Source: Bacteroidota bacterium
Lineage (GTDB): Bacteria > Bacteroidota > Bacteroidia > Flavobacteriales_F > PHOS-HE28
NCBI GenBank assembly: GCA_963169595.1
Contig: CAUJFM010000043.1
Coordinates: 1-5,777, forward strand
Reading direction: 5' to 3'
Length of the DNA stretch: 5,777 nt
Made by a program: the position numbers and the translations under genes. Shown here piece by piece: positions 1 to 5,693 of the stretch. Numbering within the stretch: position 1 is the first letter of the stretch; each line of letters begins with the position of its first letter. The notes under the pieces were generated by a model. It did not search any database. It saw only the letters and a program-made list of their open reading frames with translations, and had not been told where the DNA came from.

Positions 1-657
1 ATCGATGGCGCCAGCACCGATGGCACGGTGGAGATCCTCAACAGCTACCGCAGTGCACCCGGCAGGCGCGGCATCGACATCCTCGTGAGCGAGCCCGACA
101 AGGGCATCTACGACGCCATGAACAAAGGCCTGGCGCGTGCCACCGGTGAGGTCATCGGCTTTGTGAACGCCGGGGACCTGCTGATGACCCCGGAGACCAT
201 CGCGCACGTGGTGACCGCCTTCCAGCGCAGCCACGCCGATGCCGTCTACGGCGACATCATCATGGTGGACGAGAAGGACATCCATAAGGTTCATCGCACC
301 TGGCTCAGCGGCACCTACCACCGCGATAACTTCCGCAAGGGGTGGATGCCGCCGCACGTGGGCACCTTCATCCGCAAGAGCGTCTACGACCGCTTCGGTC
401 ATTTCAACACCGACCTCCGCATTGGCGCGGATTACGAGATCCTGCTCCGCTTCCTCTACAAGCATCACGTGCCCACGGTGCACCTGCGCGAGGTGCTGGT
501 GCGCTTCCGGTTGGGCGGCATGAGCAACGGCAGCATCAGGCACATCCTGAAGGCCAACCGCGAGGTGCGTGCCTCCTGGGGGATCAATGGTCTGCAGGCC
601 CCGCCGCTCCTGGTCACGCGCAAGCTCTGGAGCAAGGTGATGCAGTTCTTCCACTGA
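1..657 (+). CDS. Family 2 glycosyltransferase, 5'-truncated
   Basis: This is the C-terminal 218 residues of a GT-A fold, family 2 glycosyltransferase. Such enzymes move a sugar from a nucleotide-sugar donor to a lipid-linked or saccharide acceptor at the cytoplasmic face of the inner membrane, usually for surface polysaccharide. The open frame enters from base 1 with IDGASTDGT (visible residues 1-9), the conserved end of the second GT2 strand. SEPDKGIYDAMNKG follows at 30-43, typical of the WcaA-like branch, then GFVNAGD at 53-59 in the metal/nucleotide-binding DxD position, and PPHVGTF plus GADYEILLR (about 117-123 and 142-150), where the acceptor-side acidic residue is expected. About 40 N-terminal residues, including the first strand, are missing because the window starts inside the gene. 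No membrane segment is visible. The family is clear; donor and acceptor cannot be told. The stop lies 48 bases before the next gene, which appears to have its own promoter. Confidence 0.93.
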   Translation: MDGASTDGTVEILNSYRSAPGRRGIDILVSEPDKGIYDAMNKGLARATGEVIGFVNAGDLLMTPETIAHVVTAFQRSHADAVYGDIIMVDEKDIHKVHRTWLSGTYHRDNFRKGWMPPHVGTFIRKSVYDRFGHFNTDLRIGADYEILLRFLYKHHVPTVHLREVLVRFRLGGMSNGSIRHILKANREVRASWGINGLQAPPLLVTRKLWSKVMQFFH

Positions 658-693
658 ACGACATTCATCAGCTGCACATCGCCGGGCCACCGG

Positions 694-701
694 TTACTTT
701 G
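694..701 (+). promoter_or_regulatory. Bacteroidota-type -7 element before the adaptor gene
   Basis: TTACTTTG matches the Bacteroidota -7 consensus TAnnTTTG at five of six fixed positions and is followed by CGAC and then the adaptor ATG at 706. In this phylum transcription starts only a few bases after the box, so the start would fall at or next to the ATG, giving a leaderless or nearly leaderless mRNA. I see no convincing -33 TTG at the usual distance upstream. This is a motif match only. Confidence 0.42.
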
Positions 702-705
702 CGAC

Positions 706-1785
706 ATGCGCATCGTTCCCATCGCGATCCTGGTCCTGGCCTTGTCCGCATGCCGTGAACCCGAAGGGTCCATCACGCCCACCGTGGGGCCCATCACCGA
801 GAGCGTGTATGCCAGTGGGGTGGTGAAGGCCCGTGGCCAGTACCAGGTGCATACCACGGTGACCGGCATGGTGCAGGCGCTCTTCGTGGAGGAAGGGGAT
901 ACCGTGAAGGCCGGCCAGCCCCTGCTGTTGATCGACGACCGGGGGAGCAGTGCCAGCGCACGCGCCGCCCTGGCCCAGTTGAACCTGCTGGAGGCCAATG
1001 TCCGCGAGGAGGGCCCCGTGCTCACGCAACTGCGTGAGGCCGTGGTGCAGGCGCGGGACCGTTTCCGGCTGGACAGCCTCAACTATGCGCGCCAGCGGGC
1101 CCTGTGGGACAAGCAGGTGGGCAGCCGCAACGAGCTGGACCAGCGCGAACTGGCCTACACCACCAGTCAAGCGGCCTTGGCGCGGGCGGAAAAGGCCTTG
1201 GTGGAGACGCGCTCACGCCTCCGCACCGACCTCGATGTGGCCCGCAGCAACGCGGCCATCAGCCTGGCTGGCCAGGACGACCGTACGCCCCGCAGCTTGA
1301 TCGACGGCGTGGTCTATGACCTCATGATCGAGGCCGGTGAACTGGCCACGCCCCAGCAGCCCGTGGCCGTGATCGGCAGCGCCACGGACCTCTACCTCGA
1401 ACTGGAAGTGGACGAGTTCGATATCCGCCAGGTGCAGCCCGGCCAGCGGGTCTTTGTCACCCTGGACAGTTATGCCGGCACGGCCTTCGAGGCGGAAGTG
1501 GTGCGCATCGTGCCGCTGATGGACCAGCGTTCACGCACCTTCAAGGTGGAGGCCCGCTTCACCCAGCCACCGCCGCGCCTCTATCCCAACCTTACCGCCG
1601 AGGCCAACATCGTGCTACGCACGAAGGAGAACGCGCTCACCATCCCGGCCGCCTACCTGATCCCGGGCGATCAGGTGATGCTCAGTTCCGGCGAACGGGT
1701 GAGCGTGACCACCGGCGTGCGCGACCTGGAACGCGTGGAGGTCCTCGATGGCATCGATGCCGACACCCGGATCATGCAGCCCTGA
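706..1785 (+). CDS. Lipoprotein HlyD/MacA-type periplasmic adaptor subunit of an ABC exporter
   Basis: This is a membrane fusion protein bridging an inner-membrane ABC transporter to an outer-membrane channel. The N-terminus (residues 1-16) is a lipoprotein signal ending in the lipobox LSAC, so Cys16 would be lipidated; this fixes the start at 706. Domains in order: first lipoyl half (about 46-78, with the VEEGDTVKAGQ turn), a long alpha-hairpin (about 82-185), second lipoyl half (about 193-225, IDGVV...GELATPQQPV), beta-barrel (about 228-305) and a membrane-proximal domain (about 308-358). The hairpin tip holds R129-x3-L133-x6-S140, the RLS motif that AcrA and MacA use to dock to TolC. Length (359) is normal for the family. 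It leads a tight operon with a permease and an ATPase, which points to MacA/DevB-like rather than RND use. MacA has an N-terminal membrane helix instead of a lipid anchor. Substrate is unknown. Confidence 0.92.
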   Translation: MRIVPIAILVLALSACREPEGSITPTVGPITESVYASGVVKARGQYQVHTTVTGMVQALFVEEGDTVKAGQPLLLIDDRGSSASARAALAQLNLLEANVREEGPVLTQLREAVVQARDRFRLDSLNYARQRALWDKQVGSRNELDQRELAYTTSQAALARAEKALVETRSRLRTDLDVARSNAAISLAGQDDRTPRSLIDGVVYDLMIEAGELATPQQPVAVIGSATDLYLELEVDEFDIRQVQPGQRVFVTLDSYAGTAFEAEVVRIVPLMDQRSRTFKVEARFTQPPPRLYPNLTAEANIVLRTKENALTIPAAYLIPGDQVMLSSGERVSVTTGVRDLERVEVLDGIDADTRIMQP

Positions 1786-1791
1786 GGTCGG

Positions 1792-3063
1792 ATGAAGCTG
1801 CTGTTCTCCATCGCCGTCACGCTGCTGCGCGCCAAGCTGCGCCAAAGCATCGTGGCCGCGGTGGGCGTCATGTTCAGCATCACCATGTTCGTGACCCTGC
1901 TCGGCTTCATGAACGGCCTCAACGACCTGCTGGACGGCATGATCCTGAACCGGACGCCCCACATCCGCCTCTACAACGAGCTGCAGGCCTCACCCCGGCA
2001 GCCGGTGCAGGTGGCGTGGGAGGCCCACCAAGGCAAGGACCGGCCCGCCGCGCACCACTTCATCCGCTCGGTGAAACCCAAGGACGACCTGCCCCGCCTG
2101 CGCAATGCCGAGGCCATCATGGACGTGCTGGACCGCGACCCACGTGTGATGGCCGTGTCCCCGCGCCTCGTGGCCCAGGTCTTTTTCAATGCGGGCACGG
2201 TGGACCTGAACGCCCAGGTGAACGGCATCGACGTGAACGACGAGATCCGCTACTACCGCTTCGGGGACTACCTAACCGAAGGCGACCCGCACGACCTGGC
2301 CGCAGGCAACAACGTCATCATCCTGGGCAAGGGCCTCGCCGACATGATGGCCGCAACTGTGGGCGAGGCCGTGCAGGTGACCACCGCTTCCGGCGAACGC
2401 TCCATCCTGCGCGTGGTGGGCATCTTCCAGAGCGGCATCGCCGATTACGACAAGGTGCAGTGCTACACCAACATCAAGACCGTGCAGAAACTGCTGGCGC
2501 GACCGGGGAGCTATTACACCGATGTGAACGTGAAGCTCCACGACCTGGAGCAGGCGCCTGCGATGGCCCGGGAGCTCTCCGCGCGCTTCGGGGTCGACGC
2601 CGTGGACATCCAGACGGCCAACGCCCAGTTCGAGACCGGCAGCGATGTGCGCAACATCATCAGCTATGCGGTCGGCATTGTGTTGTTGATCGTGGCCGGC
2701 TTCGGCATCTACAACATCCTCAACATGATGATCTACGAGAAGCTGGATGCCATCGCCATCCTCAAGGCAACCGGCTTCAGCGGACCGGACGTGCAGCGAA
2801 TCTTCCTGCTCCTGAGCATGATCATCGGCCTGCTGGGCGGTGCGGCCGGATTGATCGGTGGGTTCGGCCTGCAACGCCTCATCGACAGCATTCCCTTCGA
2901 GACCGCCGCACTGCCCACCATCACCACCTACCCGATCGACTATTCCCTGAAGTACTACATCATCGCGGTGGTCTTCGCCCTGCTCACCACCTGGATCGCG
3001 GGATGGTTCCCGGCCCGGAAGGCCAGCCGCGTGGACCCCGTGGAGATCATCCGAGGCAAATGA
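1792..3063 (+). CDS. FtsX/MacB/LolCE-family ABC transporter permease
   Basis: This is the inner-membrane subunit of a type VII ABC exporter, which moves substrates in the periplasm rather than through the bilayer. Topology is the classic four-helix one: TM1 about 19-44, a large periplasmic MacB-like domain about 45-285, then TM2 about 287-311, TM3 about 336-362 and TM4 about 387-407. The cytoplasmic coupling segment EKLDAIAILKATGFS (316-330) follows TM2, and the end, WFPARKASRVDPVEIIRGK, is the standard FtsX-family tail. Periplasmic motifs VNGID (143-147), IILGKGLA (176-183) and VVGIFQSGIADYD (208-220) resemble LolC/LolE more than MacB, as judged by eye. With 423 residues and no fused ATPase it would act as a homodimer. 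The start is 6 bases after the adaptor stop, with a weak GAGG at 1784-1787. The overlap with the ATPase gene implies translational coupling. Confidence 0.93.
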   Translation: MKLLFSIAVTLLRAKLRQSIVAAVGVMFSITMFVTLLGFMNGLNDLLDGMILNRTPHIRLYNELQASPRQPVQVAWEAHQGKDRPAAHHFIRSVKPKDDLPRLRNAEAIMDVLDRDPRVMAVSPRLVAQVFFNAGTVDLNAQVNGIDVNDEIRYYRFGDYLTEGDPHDLAAGNNVIILGKGLADMMAATVGEAVQVTTASGERSILRVVGIFQSGIADYDKVQCYTNIKTVQKLLARPGSYYTDVNVKLHDLEQAPAMARELSARFGVDAVDIQTANAQFETGSDVRNIISYAVGIVLLIVAGFGIYNILNMMIYEKLDAIAILKATGFSGPDVQRIFLLLSMIIGLLGGAAGLIGGFGLQRLIDSIPFETAALPTITTYPIDYSLKYYIIAVVFALLTTWIAGWFPARKASRVDPVEIIRGK

Positions 3064-3767
3064 ACCGCTCCCCACTGGCCCTCGATGTGCGCAAGGTGAA
3101 CAAGGCCTTCCACGACCCCGTGACCGTCCAGGTGCTGAAGGATGTGTCCTTCTCCGTGGAACGGGGGGCCTTCCTGAGCGTTACCGGCAAGAGCGGTTGC
3201 GGGAAGAGCACCTTGCTTTACATCCTCAGCACCATGGACACCGACTTTGAAGGGGATGTGGTGATCGATGGCATATCCACCAAGGGATTGCCGGGCGACC
3301 ACTTGGCCGCCATTCGCAATGAGAAGATCGGCTTCGTGTTCCAGTTCCACTACCTGCTGCCCGAGTTCAGCGTGCTGGACAACGTGATGTTGCCCGGGTT
3401 GAAGCTGGGCCGCAAGTCGCGCGAGGAGGTGGAGGCCGACGCCATCGCCCGGTTGAAGGAACTCGACATGGCCGACCAGGCCCGCAAGATGGCCCATCAG
3501 CTCAGCGGCGGGCAGAAGCAGCGCGTGGCCATTGCCCGGGCCCTGATCAACGATCCGCTCATCATCATGGGCGACGAGCCCACCGGCAACCTGGATAAGC
3601 GCAATGCCGAGATCGTCTTCGACATCTTCAAGCGCATTGCCGCCGAGCATAAACGAAGCCTGCTCATCGTCACGCACGACCCGGACTTTGCGGCCCGAAC
3701 GGACCGGAACATCGTGATGGAGGACGGCCGGGTGATCGGCGGCCACAATGGTTCGTCGACGAAATAG
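3060..3767 (+). CDS. LolD/MacB-type ABC transporter ATP-binding protein
   Basis: This 235-residue cytoplasmic ATPase drives the permease encoded just upstream. All catalytic motifs are intact: Walker A GKSGCGKST (43-51), Q-loop Gln95 in FVFQFHYLLPEFSVLDNV, signature LSGGQ (148-152), Walker B LIIMGDE (167-173) with catalytic Glu173, D-loop GNLD (176-179) and H-loop His206. The Q-loop FQFHYLLPEF and the GNLDKRNAE segment are close to LolD of the lipoprotein-release system. MacB and DevA are also relatives, so exporter function cannot be decided from the ATPase alone. The frame is open upstream to 2016, but only the Met at 3060 gives a family-length protein. That start overlaps the permease stop as ATGA, and GAGG at 3053-3056 comes from the coding sequence. 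The stop TAG lies inside an inverted repeat. Confidence 0.94.
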   Translation: MNRSPLALDVRKVNKAFHDPVTVQVLKDVSFSVERGAFLSVTGKSGCGKSTLLYILSTMDTDFEGDVVIDGISTKGLPGDHLAAIRNEKIGFVFQFHYLLPEFSVLDNVMLPGLKLGRKSREEVEADAIARLKELDMADQARKMAHQLSGGQKQRVAIARALINDPLIIMGDEPTGNLDKRNAEIVFDIFKRIAAEHKRSLLIVTHDPDFAARTDRNIVMEDGRVIGGHNGSSTK

Positions 3768-3791
3768 GACATTTCGTCTTGACAAAATTTT
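3758..3791 (+). terminator. Possible terminator: 8-bp hairpin over the ATPase stop codon plus T-rich tail
   Basis: GACGAAAT (3758-3765) and ATTTCGTC (3771-3778) are perfect inverted repeats with a 5-base loop, AGGAC; the stop TAG (3765-3767) is at the top of the left arm. TT, then ACAAAATTTT and more T-rich sequence follow. As RNA it could be an intrinsic terminator for the pump operon, but only 3 of 8 pairs are G-C and the T-tract is interrupted. As DNA it could equally be an operator, because the right arm abuts TTGACA. Confidence 0.38.
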
Positions 3792-3808
3792 CTTTCGGGG
3801 ACATCTTG
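3779..3808 (+). promoter_or_regulatory. Candidate promoter: TTGACA, AT-rich spacer, CATCTTG
   Basis: A perfect TTGACA lies at 3779-3784. After 17 bases comes CATCTT (3802-3807), a weak (3 of 6) -10 match for a generic sigma-70 promoter. Read in the Bacteroidota style, TTG (3779-3781) is followed after 19 bases by ACATCTTG (3801-3808), which keeps only the TTG end of TAnnTTTG. Spacing fits both readings; the downstream box is poor in both. It would drive the small ORF at 3858 or the 4071 gene. Confidence 0.33.
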
Positions 3809-3857
3809 CGTCACTCTTCAGGGTCGACACCCACACCTCGCAACCCGTCCAGTCCCC

Positions 3858-4019
3858 ATGTGGCCCGTCCAAACCCTGACCCTGCTCCTGTGCCTCACCG
3901 AGGAAGAACAGCTCTTTGCCGTGCGCATGGAGGAAGCCCCTCCCGCGACCACCATTGAGGCGCCGGCGCCCCAGCCTGCTTCGGAGCTGGAAGCAGCGTT
4001 GCCTGTGCTGGGCGCCTGA
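3858..4019 (+). CDS. Possible 53-residue small protein of unknown function
   Basis: An ATG at 3858 opens a 53-codon frame ending at TGA 4017-4019. The product begins MWPVQTLTLLLCL, a short hydrophobic stretch of about 8-10 residues that is rather short for a signal peptide or membrane anchor, and continues with an acidic, Ala/Pro-rich tail (EEAPPATTIEAPAPQPASE). About three quarters of codons (41 of 53 by hand count) end in G or C, in keeping with the GC-rich neighbouring genes, but in such DNA this is weak evidence. No family is recognised. It follows the candidate promoter at 3779-3808 with a leader of about 45 bases and ends 51 bases before the next gene. It may be real, a leader peptide, or a chance frame. 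Confidence 0.33.
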   Translation: MWPVQTLTLLLCLTEEEQLFAVRMEEAPPATTIEAPAPQPASELEAALPVLGA

Positions 4020-4043
4020 GCGTTCCAGTTCCGGCCGTGTGCC

Positions 4044-4051
4044 TTATGTTG
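4044..4051 (+). promoter_or_regulatory. Weak -7-like element before the secreted-protein gene
   Basis: TTATGTTG followed by CGGG resembles the TTACTTTGCGAC element at 694 and ends with the same TTGCG. It matches TAnnTTTG at four of six fixed positions, or as TA-n2-TTG with one T missing. The ATG at 4071 would follow a leader of perhaps 10-15 bases. No clear -33 TTG is seen. Support is weak and comes mainly from position and the shared TTGCG. Confidence 0.28.
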
Positions 4052-4065
4052 CGGGTCCCAACCCG
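4052..4065 (+). repeat. Small inverted repeat directly before the 4071 start codon
   Basis: CGGGT (4052-4056) and ACCCG (4061-4065) pair around a CCCA loop. A G-U and a U-A pair (4051/4066, 4050/4067) would extend the stem to seven pairs in RNA. It ends 3-5 bases before the ATG at 4071, so it could restrain initiation or act as a DNA-binding site. Five strong pairs may arise by chance in GC-rich DNA. Confidence 0.35.
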
Positions 4066-4070
4066 TATAC

Positions 4071-5690
4071 ATGACCCGTCGTTCATTCACCATCGGGAAG
4101 ATGGTGTTGCCGCTTTGCCTCCTGGCGATCACTTCATCCGTACTGGCCCAATCGAAGACCGACCGTGCGGAGGTGAGTTGGGGTGAAGCGCGTGAAGAAC
4201 GCAAGGATGGACGCTTCGGTGGCCTGCAGCATCAGGCCCAGGACCGGGTGTACGTGATCGTTCACCGCAAGGACGACCCGTGGTTGCAGGTGTTCAACAC
4301 CGACCAGGTGTTGCTGAAGGAGATCCCCCTGCCCATGGAGATGGGGCGCGAGGACCACAGCTGGGAGGAACTGTTGTTCCTGAAGGACCGGATGGTCTTC
4401 CTCACCTCGGTCTATACCAAGAGCGAGAAGCGAACCACCTTGTACGGCCGAAGCTATGACCTGGACGGCCTTTCGTCCATCGGGGGCATGCGTGAGCTGA
4501 TGGCCATGGATGCCGAAAGCAAGCGGGACAGGGGCTGGTTCCGCGTGGAGGCGACACCGGACAGCACGGGATTCCGGCTGTGGGGCACAGGGGCCGGCCA
4601 GAAGGAGGAGCGGATGGTCTCGGCCAACGTGAAGCACTTCTCATCCGAGCTCACCCTGCTGAAAGAGGAGGTGGAGTCCTACGAACGACCCTACCCGCAT
4701 GATGAGTACGATGTGGAGACCACGTTCATCGAGGAGGATGGCACGCGGTACATGTGGGTGCGGAAGCATCCCGAGAAGCGGGAGAAGAAGGACCGGAAGC
4801 GTGAAGGCAAACCCACGTATGACATGGTGCTCGCCGTCTATGAGAACGGCGTGGGCAAGCCGAAGCTGTACCCCATCGAAACGGGTGACCGCTTCCTGCA
4901 GGACCTGCGCATGACCCTGGTGGAGGACAAGAACGAGATCATCTGCGCGGGGTTCTATGGGATCAAGGGCGCATGGACCGTGCGTGGTGCGTATGTCCTG
5001 CGCCTTGACCGGTCCACCAAGGCGGTGAAGCATGAGAGCTACAAGGAGTTCGACCGGGACTTCATCACCGCCTTCATGACCGAGAAGGAGGAGAAGAAGG
5101 CCACCAAACGGGCCGAGCGGAAGGGGGAGGAACTTGAACTGTACGAGTACGACCTGGACGAGATCGTGCTGCGCGAGGATGGCGGCATGGTGCTGGTGGG
5201 TGAGCAATACTACATGTACACCACCACGGTATGCACCACCAACCAGAATGGTGGCCAGACCTGCAGGACCGTGTTCCACTACATCTACAACGACATCATT
5301 GCCGTGAGCACGGACGCCCAGGGCAACATCACCTGGGCCGTGAAGATCCCCAAGCGCCAGCATACCACCAACGATGGTGGTTATTACAGTTCGTACGCGC
5401 TGGCCGTGAAGGGTGAGAAGATGTACTTCGTCTTCAATGACAGCGGGAAGAACCTGTTCCTCACACCCGGCCAGAAGGTGGAGCAGTTCGATCTGAGGGG
5501 GAAGGAGGCCCTGATCACCCTGGTCACGGTGGACATTGATGGTCGGGTCACCCGCGAGGCACTGCTGGCACCGGAAAAACGCGATGCCATCCTGCGTCCC
5601 AAGTCGTGCGTGCAGACCGATGATGCACGGATGTTCATCTACGCCCAACGGAAAAAGGAGTACCGCTTCGGCACCATCACCTTCCAGTGA
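4071..5690 (+). CDS. Secreted protein of unknown function, 539 residues
   Basis: I do not recognise a named family. A signal peptide is clear: charged start with TRR at residues 2-4, hydrophobic core about 11-20, and a VLA site with cleavage expected between Ala26 and Gln27. TRRSF fits the start of the twin-arginine (Tat) consensus, so Tat export is possible, but Sec also fits. The mature part reads as many short beta-strands (for example VYVIVHR, MVFLTSVY, TRYMWVRK, IICAGFY, MVLVGEQYY, ITWAVKIP, MYFVFND), which suggests a beta-propeller-like or all-beta fold. Two highly charged segments, about 234-247 (Lys/Arg/Glu) and 337-360 (Glu/Lys-rich), interrupt it and may be exposed loops. C388 and C398 flank a Gly/Asn-rich loop and could form a disulfide. 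No lipobox, membrane segment after the signal, or C-terminal sorting domain is visible. The next gene starts 3 bases after the stop, so the two are probably cotranscribed. Confidence 0.88.
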   Translation: MTRRSFTIGKMVLPLCLLAITSSVLAQSKTDRAEVSWGEAREERKDGRFGGLQHQAQDRVYVIVHRKDDPWLQVFNTDQVLLKEIPLPMEMGREDHSWEELLFLKDRMVFLTSVYTKSEKRTTLYGRSYDLDGLSSIGGMRELMAMDAESKRDRGWFRVEATPDSTGFRLWGTGAGQKEERMVSANVKHFSSELTLLKEEVESYERPYPHDEYDVETTFIEEDGTRYMWVRKHPEKREKKDRKREGKPTYDMVLAVYENGVGKPKLYPIETGDRFLQDLRMTLVEDKNEIICAGFYGIKGAWTVRGAYVLRLDRSTKAVKHESYKEFDRDFITAFMTEKEEKKATKRAERKGEELELYEYDLDEIVLREDGGMVLVGEQYYMYTTTVCTTNQNGGQTCRTVFHYIYNDIIAVSTDAQGNITWAVKIPKRQHTTNDGGYYSSYALAVKGEKMYFVFNDSGKNLFLTPGQKVEQFDLRGKEALITLVTVDIDGRVTREALLAPEKRDAILRPKSCVQTDDARMFIYAQRKKEYRFGTITFQ

Positions 5691-5693
5691 CCC

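Larger units (their letters stand above)
3768..4070 (+). other. Intergenic region with a dense 5' half and one small candidate ORF
   Basis: This stretch has no large gene on either strand. It holds the right arm of the hairpin, an AT-rich promoter-like tract (3779-3808), about 50 bases of apparent leader, a 53-residue candidate ORF at 3858-4019, and 51 bases before the next gene with a weak -7-like element and a small hairpin (4052-4065). The AT-rich block around 3782-3796 stands out against the GC-rich surroundings. Reading frames on the reverse strand here show no recognisable protein. Confidence 0.6.

Noticed and set aside
465..1170. Reverse-strand open frames across the glycosyltransferase-adaptor junction
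   Set aside because: They overlap two well-supported + strand genes and encode no recognisable domain.
1751..1760. Perfect 10-bp palindrome GCATCGATGC near the end of the adaptor gene
   Set aside because: It lies in codons for a Gly-Ile-Asp-Ala run, is isolated, and has no promoter-like sequence beside it; likely chance.
2016..3059. N-terminal extension of the ATPase frame through the permease gene
   Set aside because: The extension is Arg/Pro/His-rich noise overlapping a clear permease; the Met at 3060 gives the normal family length and an ATGA overlap.
3821..3832. Short inverted repeat GGGT-CGAC-ACCC in the leader region
   Set aside because: Only four pairs; expected by chance in this base composition.
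2955..3872. Long reverse-strand open frame (305 codons) opposite the ATPase gene
   Set aside because: It mirrors a strongly supported ABC ATPase; its translation is His/Gly/Val-rich without any recognisable motif, as expected for the antisense of GC-rich coding DNA.
4768..5132. Purine-rich GAGAAG-type tracts at about 4773-4807 and 5080-5132 that look repetitive
   Set aside because: They are explained by Lys/Glu/Arg codon runs in the secreted protein and show no regular repeat unit.
4641..5648. Long reverse-strand open frame (335 codons) opposite the secreted-protein gene
   Set aside because: Low-complexity Leu/His/Val translation with no domain, and the + strand gene has a clear signal peptide and normal composition.
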